The position numbers and the translations under genes are program-made. From Aquatica leii (taxonomy: Eukaryota > Arthropoda > Insecta > Coleoptera > Lampyridae), in assembly GCA_035610365.1 (NCBI GenBank), contig CM069435.1, forward strand, positions 4,614,001 to 4,678,000: 64,000 nucleotides of DNA, read 5' to 3'. Position 1 is the stretch's first letter. The number at the start of each line of letters is the position of its first letter. Shown piece after piece: positions 35,078 through 47,479 of the stretch. Under the pieces are notes generated by a model that was given only the letters and a program-made list of their open reading frames with translations, had not been told where the DNA came from and made no database searches.

Positions 35078-36090
35078 GGGGTTCGTACGATATCCTAAGA
35101 GTTATTTATGTTCCTGGTAATATGCATTTTGCTCACGTTTTTATTTTTTCAACATTTCATCGTATACAAGTTAATTCAAATGGAAAAACAGTTAATTTTT
35201 CGATGAAAAACATCTGAATGTGAGTTAGAGTGCTCAGTACTTTTTTTATGGGTTCGTATGATAATGCTAAGAATTATTTTTGTTTTTTATAATATCTTGC
35301 ATTTTACTTCCGTCTTTAATTTTTCTAACATGTCATCGCATCTTAGTTAATTCTAATTTAAAAAATTGATATTTTATGAAAAAGTAGCTTAATCTGAGTT
35401 AGAGCTTCAAGCAGTTTTCTATGGATTCGTATGATAATGTGATGAGTTATTTTTACTTTTCATAGTGAGTCGTATTTTGTTCACATCTCCCTATTTTTTC
35501 AAGATTTCATCGTATCCAAGTTAATTCTAATTGCAAAACAGTTAATTTTTATTATGATAAAATGGCTTAATGTGAGTTAGGGTGTCAAGCAATTTTCATG
35601 GGATCGTAAGATGAAGCTAAGTTATTTTTGTTCTTCATAATAATCTGCAGTTTGCTCACATCTTTTTTCAACATTTCATCGCGTCCAAGTTAATTCAATC
35701 AAAAAATTATTTATGAAAAAATAGCTTAATCTGAGTAAGAGCGTCAAGAAATTTTCTATGGGTTCGAATGACAATGCGAAGAATTATTTTTATTCTTCAT
35801 ACTAATTCGTATTTTGCTATCTATTTTTTCAACATTTCATGGCATCCAAGTTAATTCTATTTAAAAAAATGGACTTTTTATGAAAAAACAACTTAAGATG
35901 AGTTAGAACCTCAAATGGTTTTCTATAAGTTCGTATAATAATGCAATGAATCATTTTTGTTCTTTACACTAATTGGCATTTTGCTAAAATCTTTCATATT
36001 TCAAAATTTTATCGCATTTTTAATTTAAAAAAATAAATAATTTTTTATGAAAACATAGCTTAATTAAAGTGAGCTTGTATTCTCAACTCT
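35078..36090. repeat. satellite array, six ~171-bp monomers
   Basis: The landmark GTTCGTATGATAATGC and its variants recur at 35081, 35252, 35425, 35602, 35762 and 35929, giving periods of 171, 173, 177, 160 and 167. Each monomer also holds TTTTTCAACATTTCATCGCATC, AAGTTAATTCTAA and a GCTTAATCTGAGTTAGAGCGTCAAG-like end. Copies differ by many substitutions and small indels, so the array is old. AT-rich, non-coding. Confidence 0.9.
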
Positions 36091-37657
36091 TTATCCTAAT
36101 ATTCATACTTTTCTAGATACTTGTAAATTTGTTAAATTAATTTGTTCGTAGTTAAAAATAACACCGAGAATCTTTTACCTTAATCCAGAACGACCAAAAC
36201 TGTAGGGAAATTAGTTACCTGCCTAACTTCTTTTTTTTTTTACATATATTCGAATAAATAACATGAATGTCTGTATAAAAGACTTCTATTGCATTAAACC
36301 TTAATGGTCTACTTAACCAACTTGTTTTTCTCAAGGGAGATAAAACTTTTACGGTTTCTGCCACTTTTCATATTGATCATTAAATGATTGATTTCCTAAT
36401 ACTACAGTTTTCGTATAAAACAAAAAACTTTGTTTTCAGTTATTAACAAAAACAGTCAAATAAAAAATGTCACATGGCGGTCAATTATCTCAACTCTATG
36501 TTTGTTGTTGAAATGATTCATGCAATAATCATTGTTGGAATTGAAATCAATGAAAACATACCATTAAGATTTAATTGCGTATTAATTACTAACACGCAAT
36601 TGCAGACTTGAGTTTATCTTAGTTTTTTTATGTATCATAACGTAATGAATGTAATTATGAAAGTATTTTTCAATGTCGGCGTAATTAAATTATTTTGTTT
36701 GGCTTGATGTTTTACTGGAACATTTTAGTCGCATTTTAATCACAAACAAAATTTATATGTAAATCGAAAACTTGATTTTGAGTAATTTGGCTTGACAAAT
36801 CTACTAAATAAAAAAGATTTATCAATGCCCAGAAAACTGAACAGTGAGCACCAACGATTACGAGTTGGTCTAACAATGATTCAATCGATCAATTTATTCT
36901 ACAATTGTTTTGCTGTCTTTGATAGGGTTTTTGGTAAAATACTTTTCAGCGAGAGGCGAAGGAGAGATACAAGTTAAGTTAGTTAAATCTAGGGTGAATT
37001 TAGATCATTGTTAGTTTTTATTGCCGAACAATTATGACCATTTAATTTTTTCTTTTTTGAAATAGTGTACTTACTTTCGTTTTTTTTTTAATTTTCATTT
37101 TCTCATTCTAGTTATACTATTTTTTAGATAATAACTTTCGTTAACTATCTCAAAAGATCGTCCCGATAACATCTACGCTTCTTCATTCTGTGGCTGTTTT
37201 TTTTGCACCAATTTTTATAAGAATAAATATGCAGTTAGAACCCATCTTGTTCAATTGGATTAGGCAAAGGAAAATGGACAAGTTGATAAAGGCTGGAGAG
37301 AATCTACTAAAAACGGTTTAAAATGAATTCACGGCAGACTATGGCACAAAGTTGTTGTCGACTTCTGGTTCTTGTTTTATAAACAAAACTTTTGACTACT
37401 CTCCAAAAATAAAAACAATTCATTCAGTGGTGTTGAAACGTCTTGCATCGCCCAAATCTATGTTGGTTTCTGAACTTTTTAGCACACATTCTTTGCATAT
37501 TTTCGTTATTGAAATTTTACTTGTAGTTGCAATGATCTTAATGTCATAAGTCATATTAAAGTCCTCCTTCAAGTAATATCAAAGTAATGGGTAATTCAAA
37601 TTCAATTATTCTCTTAATCGTGAGTAATTAATTCCTGTGTACTCAACAGTAATTTAA
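36091..37657. other. AT-rich stretch without recognised gene
   Basis: No supported gene. An ATGGGTAATT at 37587-37596 is the inverse of the start of the next element's terminal repeat (37658-37667). Confidence 0.4.
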
Positions 37658-37699
37658 AATTACCCATACAGGAAACCCCAGAGTTTGGCGTACCTGTAT

Positions 37700-38610
37700 T
37701 GGCCCAGACTTGGCCCAGGACTGGGTAGCTCAGCCTCGGCCATTCCATGAGGACCCAAGCTTGAGCCTAGACTGGTTGACCCAGCTTCGGCCATGCAAAT
37801 TATTAGCCAAGCTTGGATAACCCATCCTTGGCCATTCTATGAGAATCCAAGTTTGGCCCAAGCCTGGATAACCTAGCCTTGGCCATTCCATGGAGACCCA
37901 AGCTTGGTCCTACACTGGTTGACCCATCCTCGGCTATGCCAATTCTTACCCAAGCTTGGCCCAAGCTTGCATAACCCATCCTTGGCTATTCCTTGGAAAC
38001 CCAAGCTTAGGCCGAGACTGGTTGACCCAGCTTCTGCCATGCAAATTATTAGCCAAGCTTGTATAACCCATCCTTGGCCATTCCATGAAAATCCAAGTTG
38101 CCCAGACTTGGCCCAGGACTGGGTAGCTCAGCCTCGGCCATTCCATGAGGACCCAAGCTTGAGCCTAGACTGGTTGACCCAGCTTCGGCCATGTAAATTA
38201 TTAGCCAAGCTTGGATAACCCATCCTTGGCCATTCTATGAAAATCCAAGTTTGGCCCAAGCCTGGATAACCTAGCCTTGGCCATTCCATGGGGACCCACC
38301 TTGGTCCTACACTGGTTGACCCATCCTCGGGCATGCCAATTCTTACCCAAGCTTGGCCCAAGCTTGCATAACCCATCCGTGGCTATTCCATGGAAACCCA
38401 AGCTTGGGCCAAGACTGGTTGACCCAGCTTCGGCCATGCAAATTATTAGCCAAGCTTGGCCCAAGCTTGTATAACCTATCCTTGGCCATTCCATGAGAAT
38501 ACAAGTTTGGCCCAAGCCTGGATAACCCAGCCTTCCTATTCCATAGGGACGCAAGCTTAGTTCAAGACTGGTTGACCCAGCCTTGGCCAAGGCTGGATTA
38601 TCCAAGAAAA
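37700..38610. repeat. GC-rich tandem array with ~397-bp higher-order period
   Basis: Short units of about 65-70 bp (each with CCAAGCTTGG, GGCCATTCCATG and ACTGGTTGACCCAGC variants) are arranged in a longer repeat. The segment starting ACTTGGCCCAGGACTGGGTA recurs at 37708 and 38105. CCAAGCTTGG is itself palindromic, so the array can form many small hairpins. Open frames on both strands here are by-products of the repeat. Confidence 0.85.
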
Positions 38611-39386
38611 TAACAATAATAATTTTTTTTAATGTTAAAAACTTTAAAAAATTGGTTAACAAGTTGAGTTATGATAATATCGAAAGTGTAGAATTGAAAC
38701 TTGAGCCGTTCGGTTACGTATGGCGAGATTCGGGTATTTTCGTTTAGCGCAGCTGCCATCCTTGTTTACATCATCTGTTAGTTAAATGTAAGATTTTTCT
38801 CATTGCTAGAGTAGTAAAGGTGATGAATCAAATCTCCGAGATTCAGTTGTACAGTCATTGAATGTTAGTACGTTTTAACTAGAAGGAAAGAACTTTCAAA
38901 TATAATTTCTTTTGTTTACTCCGCAATTATCACGAGGCGAGGATACTAAAAGTAATTATGTCTGATTCTTACCTTAGAGTTTAAAGATGGCGTGCGTTAA
39001 ATAAACCAAAAAAGTTTTGAATAAAAAAACTAATTTAGATGTTAACCGGCAAAGTTTAAATAATTAAAGTGTAAACATCAGCTGTGCGAGTGATGTTAAT
39101 GACCCTAGTGATACAGAAAACCAAAAAATATCAAACAAAAGGTGCCAAAATGAGTTGAACTTGAATGTGAACTAGTGATGGAGAATAATAACTGTACTAG
39201 CTAAATGTTAATATAATTTAAGACGAGATCTAAATAGTAATTAAAAAACTTTATGTAATTTAAATAGTACATAATACAAGTAATAACAATAAAGTGTAAA
39301 TACGTTCATACAATTATTTATTCCATTGTTTTATTAATGCTTAATTCTTGGCATTTAATTTTGGGCTAGTTTTAGCAATTAAGCGT

Positions 39387-39500
39387 GGCCCAGGTCTGGC
39401 AACTGAGCATGGCCCAGGTCTGGCAACTGAGCATGGCCCAGGTCTGGCAACTGAGCATGGCCCAGGTCTGGCAACTGAGCATGTCCCAGGCCTAGCGACC
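39387..39500. repeat. 24-bp tandem repeat, four identical copies plus a partial
   Basis: Four identical 24-bp units starting GGCCCAGGTCTGGCAACTGA at 39387, 39411, 39435 and 39459, then a degenerate fifth to 39500. Identity between units points to recent expansion. Confidence 0.95.
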
Positions 39501-39802
39501 AGGACTGGGCCGTGGTTATCATTCTAGACTTTTTCCAAAGCTGGCCCAAGCCTGGCCTATAGGCTTGGCCCAGGCTTGTACAGACTTGGGCCAAGCCTGG
39601 ACCAAGCCTGGGCCTATGGTACTTTCCTCTATGGGTAATTATCATAAAATTAAATGTATTATGGGTGGATGAATTTAACAATCGTTTTCTTTGAATTTTG
39701 ACAAAACATCTCATGTCAGTAGGAACGAACAAAATTGTGGGTTTCAAATTGTTTTTCTGCATAAAGTCGTGAAAATGAACTGTAATCAATTTTCAGTAAG
39801 AA

Positions 39803-40181
39803 GTACGTTGAAGTTGGAAAAATCGACGAGAAACCGCGTAGTGGACGACCAAAGCAAACCTCAATTCGAGATGATGTTGTACTAAGAAGATTAAGTCTGA
39901 CAAATTTCCTATTTAAAAGAAACGTGGTCTGAAGCTACAGGTGCAAGCATGCGCACTTCTACTATGAGGGGAAGACTGCTTAGCACGGCGAAAGCCACTG
40001 CTTTTCGAGAAACGACAACAGCATCGTTTTCTTTGGCTTAAAGAACACAATAAAAGAAGAAAGACTACAGAGCAGTGGAAAAAGGTGCTATGTAGTGATG
40101 ATTCGACTTTCGCCGGAGCTGGATTTACTCAATATTTTGAAACCATATTTTGCAGGTTTGTGGAGCACATACTGTATAAAT
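39803..40181 (+). pseudogene. Tc1-like transposase, left part
   Basis: Plus strand: EVGKIDEKPRSGRPKQTSIR and RDDVVLRRLSLTN (HTH region), frame change to YLKETWSEATGASMRTSTMR and RGRLLS, frame change to KPLLFEKRQQHRFLWLKEHN, TEQWKKVLCSDDSTF (first catalytic Asp) and about 20 more residues to 40181. Cut there by hAT-3. Frameshifts make it a pseudogene. Confidence 0.8.
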
Positions 40182-40289
40182 TAGTGATGAGACAGACGTC
40201 TGCTTCTGCTTCCGCAACTGCGGAAGTTCTGTACCTTTTTTGACATCCGTTTCTGTTTCTGCTTCCGTAACTTTTATAACAGAAATTTG

Positions 40290-43200
40290 AACGGAACTTT
40301 ACGACCGTAAAAGAAAAGCGCGCGAATGGTAGAGGTGTTCTAGTCAACGACAAGTGAAGCGGGCGCGTGCTTTTGTCATTTGTCGCAACACGTTTGTTTG
40401 CAAACTTTTTTTGATTCATTATAGTCAGGGCCGCGTTTACCACTAGGCACATGCTTAGAGTCCGACCCTCCCTGGGCTACTAGACAAGCTTCAGAATCAA
40501 CATTCAAAAGTTAGAAAAATGTTAGCAAACCAAAGTTAGCTTTATTATTTTAAACCACACATTTCGTGTTATACGTATAAACAAAATATGAAATACTTTC
40601 AAGTGCCGAAGATTATTTAGTCTACGTTTACATTGCAGATTACATATGTTCCCAAAAAAACATTTTTCGTAAATGAAAACGTCGATTTTACAAACAGCTG
40701 AAGATTAAGTTCTTTGTTCAATTTAATTTGACATAATTCATTTTAGTTACATAGTTGTTTAACTGGATTATTTAGTCTATGTTTACGATACACATGATGA
40801 CATGAATCCGAGAAAATATTCGTAGAAAGTAAAAACGCCTCTAAAGAGGCTTGTTACAAGCTTTAGGTCTTACGAACCTTGCACGGCCAACTCACACAGT
40901 CGGAGATAGGGGGGGTTCAAGGAAATTATACTTAAGGGCGCCAGATCAATCCGAATTAACACTTCTGCCTCGATCACGACAGACGGTCCAAACTTGTAAC
41001 TAATTTTGAGGTTCGTAATCCTTGTTACTCTGGTGTTCGGGTAGCCACAATTAAAAGAGAAATGTATGTTACCATAAAAGAAAGATTAACAAGTATAACA
41101 ACTTTAATGTAGTAACGTAAAATATTAACAGGAGTATGTTTGATTTCTCGATTCAAAAATGCCAGACATATCGGCAACACACAAAGCATATAGTTAAATT
41201 ACATCGAGATAGCAAAGTAAATTTCGTAATAAATATTGTCTGTCCACAGCATGCGATACACTCTAAAAGATACTTGAAAATACCTTATTGGTATGTAAAC
41301 AATAAACGTAATTACAGACACCGACAGTAATCAAAGTTCCGTGAGTGATTTTTATGACAGCGAAAAAAATATAAACAAACTGACTTACCCAGGTCCAGTG
41401 AAGAAAACGTTTTCCCACCGGTAGCAGCCTAGAATAATTATTGAATAGCAAATCGTGTCACACAATAACTCACGAAAAAGGAAACTACAAAATCATTAAT
41501 AATAATACATTAAATGCGATATAAGAACCCGTTGTATCGAATGCTGTTGGTTGTAATTACGAACAGGTGGTTGGTAACGCAATCGACTGGTGTACAAGAA
41601 TTAACATCTCCGATGCACTGCTCGTCGAGACCTCGTTTTCGTATGGGTAGTATGCCCTCCCAAAAGCTTATACGTTCGGTAGCGGTATTTATCAATCGTA
41701 CTTATGCATCATTGTTCTTTGTTGAAGCGAACAGGTGATTGAAACGTGGCGAAACCGGCCTGTGCCGAATAAATTGTAATAAATTCGTAATTGACTTATA
41801 AATTCGTATTCATCACAAGGGATGCCCTTAAAATCTCAGGAATCAGGTCAAGATTTTCGACACCGACCGGCTCACGTAGTTGACAGCTTCAAAATGGCCT
41901 CTCAGTAACCAACAAGGTCGGCGGAGGGCGTCAAAACCAGAAACTAATTTTTAAGTCGACATACAGGGTACTCCGTTGTGAAAATTTCGCACGTAACAGG
42001 CTAAAGAAAGATTAAGTCGTTTGTTTTAATTTAGTTTTATTATTTTTTGTTTGTGCAATAATAGGATCCATAAAATGTGCGAGTGTGCTTAGGACCCGAA
42101 ATTTGTTTAACGCGTCACTGATTATACTATAATCTTACGCCGTTACGTGAGTGTAAGCGCGTAAGATTTTCTGCTCTTGTTTGTTAAAGTAATTTGTGTC
42201 AATTAATGAACCCTTTGAAAAAATTACTAGAAACTTAAGTAATTCTCAAGCGAGTATTTCATTAGTCATACCTTTAATTTAAGTTATGACCACATTACAT
42301 CAAGAAGAGACGAAACTGACAGTTGAGAGCAATTCCAAAACTTGGCAAAAAAATTACGTGATGAATTGAACTGAAATGCAAGGTTTGGAGAACTGACCAA
42401 AGACGACAAATAGACAATTGCGACGTATTTAGATCAGCAATATAAATCTCATTTTTTCACCAGCATCACTACGGCCCAGGTAGAGTCCAAAATATTAAGT
42501 ATGACGATGAGCAGAATCAGAGATTCCAAAGGGTTCCATTTGTGATGACGGCATACCTTCTCCCAGAAGGCGCCGAACTCAAATTGAGAAATAATTTGTA
42601 AGGTTAAAAAAAGAAATTAGTAGTTCAATTCGCGAGTATGGAAAATTTCTCGTTAGTATTTAATTTGTCAGAACCTCTCTGCTCTTGCGCCGAGCCTGTC
42701 AAATTTTAGACAGCATTTTCGCACTTCATTTGCATTAGATCGTTTTGCGAGTTTGGTACTTTTACGCCCGGGTTGACCTTCACCGTTAGATTGTGTCACG
42801 CTGCTAGTTTAATATGCGATTATTTTTGGAAGGTTGAAACGGGGTAAGTGGTATACAATTTTCTTTATTGAGGGTTTAAATTGACTCGACTAATTTTCTG
42901 TAGCGGATTTTGGTAGCCACCAAATGCTCTCCGTTATCATCATAGATAACTAACAGGTGGCTTTGTTCGAAATATTCCATGACGTCGAAGTATTGATATG
43001 TCCTTATTATATCCACCGTCAAAGGTTGAGAACCGCCAGGACAATCTTTTCTTTTGCGAAGAATTAAGACAAACATGAAAAATTCAATTGGTTAAGTCAA
43101 AGGGAAACGCTGCGCATTTGCGTTCGTAATAATTGGATGCTAAATAAACCTCCTTATTTGTGTTAAACGTATATGCTCGTTCCGATTTGGGTTTAATATT

Positions 43201-43895
43201 ACTTTTTAGGTACATCCAGTACGGAGATTAGCTAATGTCCGACTGAGGTAAAACCTAACTGTAACTATTGGTACTTTCAATTTTTTTTGATTTGTATTTC
43301 GGGGACTAGGTCGTTAGGACCGTACGGGCATGTTAACTTAACACAATTAATTGTATTTTTGTGCTTCGCGAATTTATCAGTTGTGCACATCGAATCTCGA
43401 AGGCTTGAATTGTTTGGTTTGTCTACAATTTAAATATATGTACTTATAAAATCAGACGCTATGTTTATGTAACTATGTAGTCCGACAAGGGCAGTTTGTT
43501 ATACGGTGTGTTGCTCGCCACTCGGCGCACCTTCTAATTCCGTCGGCCTACGTATAAATTTTGTCAAGAATTTACATTTATATGCTTTCTTCAACTTCTG
43601 TGATATAATAAATATATATATTCGGTGTTATTACTTTTGTAGTGTTATTTATTCTTCTCTTGCTACGGGGAGAGTTAGACGGTATCCCCCGAATTTAATT
43701 TTTTATCGTCTTGGCGCCTTTTTTTAGATTCACGTTATAATCACACATAACAAAGCCTGCGATCCCTCTCCGAAGAAGCTGTGCTAGCCGTTGCTTTGTT
43801 TGGTTATGAGAAGACCGGTGTGACACTTTATTTTTGACAGATCAACTCCAGAAACCTGAGTTTCTCGTAACAAAGTCTAACCTACGTCATCATCT
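40290..43895. other. hAT-3 interior, unassigned
   Basis: No domain recognised in 3.6 kb. Small open frames (41136-41330 plus; 41510-41695 minus; 43506-43727 plus) show no family. A perfect 10-bp hairpin, AATCTTACGC / GCGTAAGATT, lies at 42131-42168. The base composition is richer in GC than the surroundings in places (40840-41050, 41560-42000). Confidence 0.4.
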
Positions 43896-43899
43896 ATGA

Positions 43900-44290
43900 T
43901 GAATTCATTATTACAAGTGTTAGAATCTATGTTAGGTATGAATGAAGACCAGCAAGACTCGATTATAAATAACGAGAATGACAATCTACTTTTGGAGACA
44001 CAGTCATAACTACAAGAGTACAAAAAAAACGATTGCCTTTGCATGAGGATTCCCTTATGTCGTGAAGATTAAATTCATACAAATATACTAATGTTTTGCC
44101 ATTACTGCGTCAATATTTATCAGTTTCTCCCAGCAGCGTCACCAGTGTGCAATTATTTAGCGGACTTAGTTTTATATATGAAGAATACCGGAACAGATTG
44201 TTAGGTGTAAAAGCGGTCAAACTTTTCATAAATATAATTTACCATTACTTAATTTTGAATATTAGTTTTATTAAAAATTGTATTTGTCAA
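43900..44290 (+). pseudogene. hAT-3 transposase C-terminus
   Basis: LPLLRQYLSVSPSSVTSVQL, then FSGLSFIYEEYRNRLLGVKAVKLF (44096-44230), is a hAT C-terminal dimerisation domain of the ZBED1/Hermes-like type (compare RYLSIPATSVPSERVFS ... RRNRL). Upstream, in shifting frames from about 43900, an acidic NEDQQDSIINNENDN stretch fits the linker before it. The catalytic part was not found in the rest of the element. Confidence 0.75.
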
Positions 44291-44414
44291 AAATTTTGCT
44301 GTTTTTGCATCTATTAAACGTTCTCTTCCGTATCCGTTTCTGTTTTTGCTCTAATTAACTTTTTACATCTGTTTCCGTTTCTGCTTCCGTTCTGACACTT
44401 CTGTTGCATCACTA

Positions 44415-44600
44415 GTATAAATCTAAAGCAACCTCGATAACCTATTACGGTAAAAATAACTGCAATCTGTAGTATGTGGTAGCTCAGAGCTTCGGAGCGT
44501 CAGTCGTAGGTGTAGGTATAACTAATAGGATTCAGCTTGATCCTCGATGACTGATTATAATGTAATTAAAAGAGCGCTAAAACGGGGAGAATACACACTA
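44415..44600 (+). pseudogene. Tc1-like transposase, right part
   Basis: After hAT-3 and its target duplication the translation continues with a degenerate stretch including AQSFGASVVGVGITNRI, which fits the Tc1 block (MVWGCFSA.GVG..) expected just after the first Asp region. Fades after about 44600. The assignment relies on position as much as on similarity. Confidence 0.45.
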
Positions 44601-44711
44601 TAGATGCCCGTTTACATCTGCCAAACACTGAAGTGAACAAGTCGAACAATACAAGTATAACAACGAATATATTTATTGCAACGGCAACATAAGAAAGAAT
44701 AAAATCAAGGA

Positions 44712-44826
44712 CAAGTATTACGAAGTATATGATAACAAATTGCTCTTAAGAAACAGACAATAATGCTAGTATTACGAAGTATACGATAACACATTGTTCT
44801 TAAGAAAAGTCAATAATGCTAATAGC
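44712..44826. repeat. ~57-bp direct duplication
   Basis: Two adjacent copies of AAGTATTACGAAGTATATGA and the following bases through CAATAATGCTA, with a few substitutions. Confidence 0.8.
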
Positions 44827-44829
44827 AGA

Positions 44830-47227
44830 TCCTTAAATTAGGCAACATCTCATACACGTATGTACCTGAGTTATTAGTATTGAAGTATGAGAATATAATT
44901 TGATAAGAAAACGAAGAATAAATACTGAATTGACACGAATCTAGTGAGTACCCAATCAGAAGCAAAGCGCACATGTGAAACTTTATTTACAGTTTTTTCG
45001 TGAGATGCAATTAGGCAATGGCATCTCCAAACCAATCCCTTAAAATTGCTTAAATGTAATAAACAGATATAGTATGATATCACAAGTAATGGTTCGAAAT
45101 TAAGCGTTCATTTCACTATTATCTCTTAAACTTAACCCCAAATTAGCCATTTAAAACTTATGTTGTGTTTCTTGCATCCGTACACGTTCCATTACGTTTA
45201 ACCAATTTCGAGGTGGCAGACACGTGGAAGTAACCCCACTTGCTGTGATAATACGAGAAAATTAAACCCGTCGTAAAATAGAACTGAATTCTTGCCCCAG
45301 CGAAACTTTTACAGAAGAACAGAAATTAAGTCATAAGCCAAAGGCATAAGTCTAAAATCCGAACCTAACCCAATCCAATTTATGGATTTTGATGTTTTTT
45401 TTATTATTACTTCTTTTCTCCTAGTATTTTGAAACTTTTGCGTGTCGATTAAAAAATCAATTTAATTTGAATTGTCAATGGACACAATTCGAATTTGTGG
45501 TGAATTATAACAAAAAATCTCTTTTTGATCGACTTTCTATGGAAGACTAAACAAGTCACTAATTAATCCGATTCCTATTTAAACCGATTCGATTTTCTGA
45601 AATATGTGACAGTTCCGGTTTATTTCCATTTCATGAAAGGACGTTTTAAAGCCATTTTACAACGGTGACACTTTTAAATAGCTGTATGCTTTCATAACCA
45701 TAAATAAAAACGCAATCTCCTTTTAAATAGAGTCGCATTTATCAACAGAATGTAATATGGCTCTTTTCTTCCGTTACAACTAGCGCCGTCACAATAAATC
45801 ATTGATTTTCCGCTAATTGTAACGAGCTATGTATATTAAAAGATTTGTAAGCCGCGTGTAATAGTGACCGTTATATGTACGTATGTAAGGTAATGCAAGG
45901 CGTTATCATATATCTTATTTTAAAGGTTCATGCAACACCTGTTATAATATCTCTAGATTAAGCATTTTTAACAATTCGCCGTCATGGTATTGCTTTTTCT
46001 TGTTTTTACAGTTAGAATGCGGGATTTTTTAATTGGTAGTTGTAATGGTTACGATTGCGACAGCTCGCTTTTATTATTATCACTTTCGTAGTTAATTTTT
46101 TACTGATATTGCTATTTTATGCACAGCGGTGAATGACTTGTTCTGTGGAAAAATAACAATTGTCGTATTTTAATTAGTAGGACTGTTTATTATGTGATAA
46201 TAAGAATTTTAAAAATGTCCATACGTATAGAAACAACTTGGTTTATGGAATGCAACTTTTTAAATTGTGGACAATAAACACACACCTACTAATTTTAAGA
46301 AGTCGCATCGACGATGTAATTTGAGATGACTTTTTTTACTGTATAACTTTAGATCGCAAAAAGACGACTTTGAAACTTATATAGGGGTTGTTTGCTGTTC
46401 TGCTCTAAAAGTTACAACTTTAGAAGTTTATTCGTGTTCGATTTTCTATTTTCAGAGTTTTGCAATTTACAGTTATTGTCACAAGCTAAAACAACTTAAA
46501 ATTGAACTAGACGTATATTACAGCAACAATCAATTTGATATATGTACCATTTTAGTAGCTTAAAGATCAACTTGGAAGCTTACTCGAGACAAAACAAGTG
46601 ATTTATTTGAAAGGGTTTCGTCTTTATGATCAAAGTAAGTACTAGAGGGTACCCTTTTCTGTCGCTTTTTGGTTGCATAAATGGACTTTTTTTAATCTAA
46701 TTTCGACGAAATATGAATATAGCGCTAATAGTCATTTATGTCACTAGCGCCGAAAGTGAATCATATAACGAATGTTAATGCGGGGATAGGACGTAGGCCG
46801 AGCGCTGCATGAGAGTGAGTTTTGCTATGAGACCTTCGACGAGAGTTACATACATTATTATTTGTGGTTTTTTTGCGAAATTAAATTATTTAAATAGGAT
46901 GATATTGAAAACATGACAAATTTAATGTTGGTACTACTTTGAATTACTAAGAAAATCTGTGAACTTTGACAGTCCATTTAAAATTTTAGGTTAGTTTATA
47001 TAGACCTCTAGGTTGTTGTCGGTTAGTTGATTCGCTCATTTACAGTTTTAACTACAAAATGTTGCCACATGACCTCTCTTCTAGTGAAAATCCAGGACCG
47101 TTGAGGTTAAAAAATTGATGCAAATGTAACTTTTCTTCAATACGTATGGTCCTGATATGGTGATGCAGGTTGACAGTAGTTGTACTCATCTTGAACATCT
47201 TCATTACCTAATTCTTGTTCTGATGGT
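44830..47227. other. AT-rich stretch without recognised gene
   Basis: Nothing supported in 2.4 kb. Confidence 0.4.
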
Positions 47228-47461
47228 TTAAGGTGTGATTTTTGTATGTTTTCCATTGACGTCGATAATAAATACATTTTGGTTTCTTCTTATTACGCGA
47301 AAGGGATCATCGTAAGTAGGTTGAAGAGCTTTGCGGATGGCGTCGTGAAACACATTGTAACTGATAGGTCGTTCTGGTTTCACTTGGGCAAATTCATTAG
47401 CATTATCTGGTTTTGACGGTTGGAAAAACTTATCGGGCAATCGCAGTGTTTTGCAATATAC
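47228..47461 (-). pseudogene. gypsy-A integrase C-terminus
   Basis: Minus strand: TLRLPDKFFQPSKPDNANEF, then HDAIRKALQPTYDDPFRVIR and NQNVFIIDVNGKHTKI, the spacer and GPY/F module that follow the integrase core in CsRn1-like gypsy elements. Its upstream neighbour is the fragment at 52135-52258; joined across gypsy-B the codons run without a gap through SAELVYCKTLRLPD. The downstream LTR of gypsy-A was not found. Confidence 0.8.
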
Positions 47462-47479
47462 TGTTACGAATTTTATTAT
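47462..47479 (-). repeat. gypsy-B 3' LTR, terminal 18 bp
   Basis: TGTTACGAATTTTATTAT is identical to the inner end of the 5' LTR (51699-51716) and is separated from the rest of the 3' LTR by the 1.4-kb insert. Confidence 0.85.

Larger units (their letters stand above)
37658..39640. mobile_element. non-autonomous element with terminal inverted repeats and GC-rich arrays
   Basis: Ends AATTACCCATACAGGAAA (37658-37675) and TTTCCTCTATGGGTAATT (39623-39640) are 18-bp inverted repeats with one mismatch; the outer AATT could be a 4-base target duplication. Inside each end lie GC-rich repeats based on CCAAGCTTGGCCCAAGCCTGG-like units, long at the left and short at the right. The middle (about 38620-39385) is AT-rich, without an open frame. 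No transposase. Superfamily unknown. Confidence 0.7.
40182..44414 (+). mobile_element. hAT-3: 4.2-kb hAT transposon with perfect target duplication
   Basis: The 8 bases GTATAAAT at 40174-40181 are repeated exactly at 44415-44422. The ends are TAGTGATGAGACAGA (left) and, inverted, TAGTGATGCAACAGA (right). Both subterminal zones hold CCGTTTCTGTTTCTGCTTCCG-like repeats (40245-40275 and 44330-44395). The only recognisable gene part is the transposase C-terminus near the right end; about 3.6 kb of interior is unassigned. Confidence 0.9.

Noticed and set aside
35078-36090. CRISPR array
   Set aside because: Tandem ~171-bp monomers without short repeats and unique spacers, in eukaryotic DNA.
37946-38662. 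Long open frames on both strands in the GC-rich array
   Set aside because: Their peptides only mirror the repeat unit and change frame with it; there is no start context or known domain.
39379-39789. 136-residue minus frame with GHAQLPDL repeats
   Set aside because: By-product of the 24-bp tandem repeat; no signal peptide or family.
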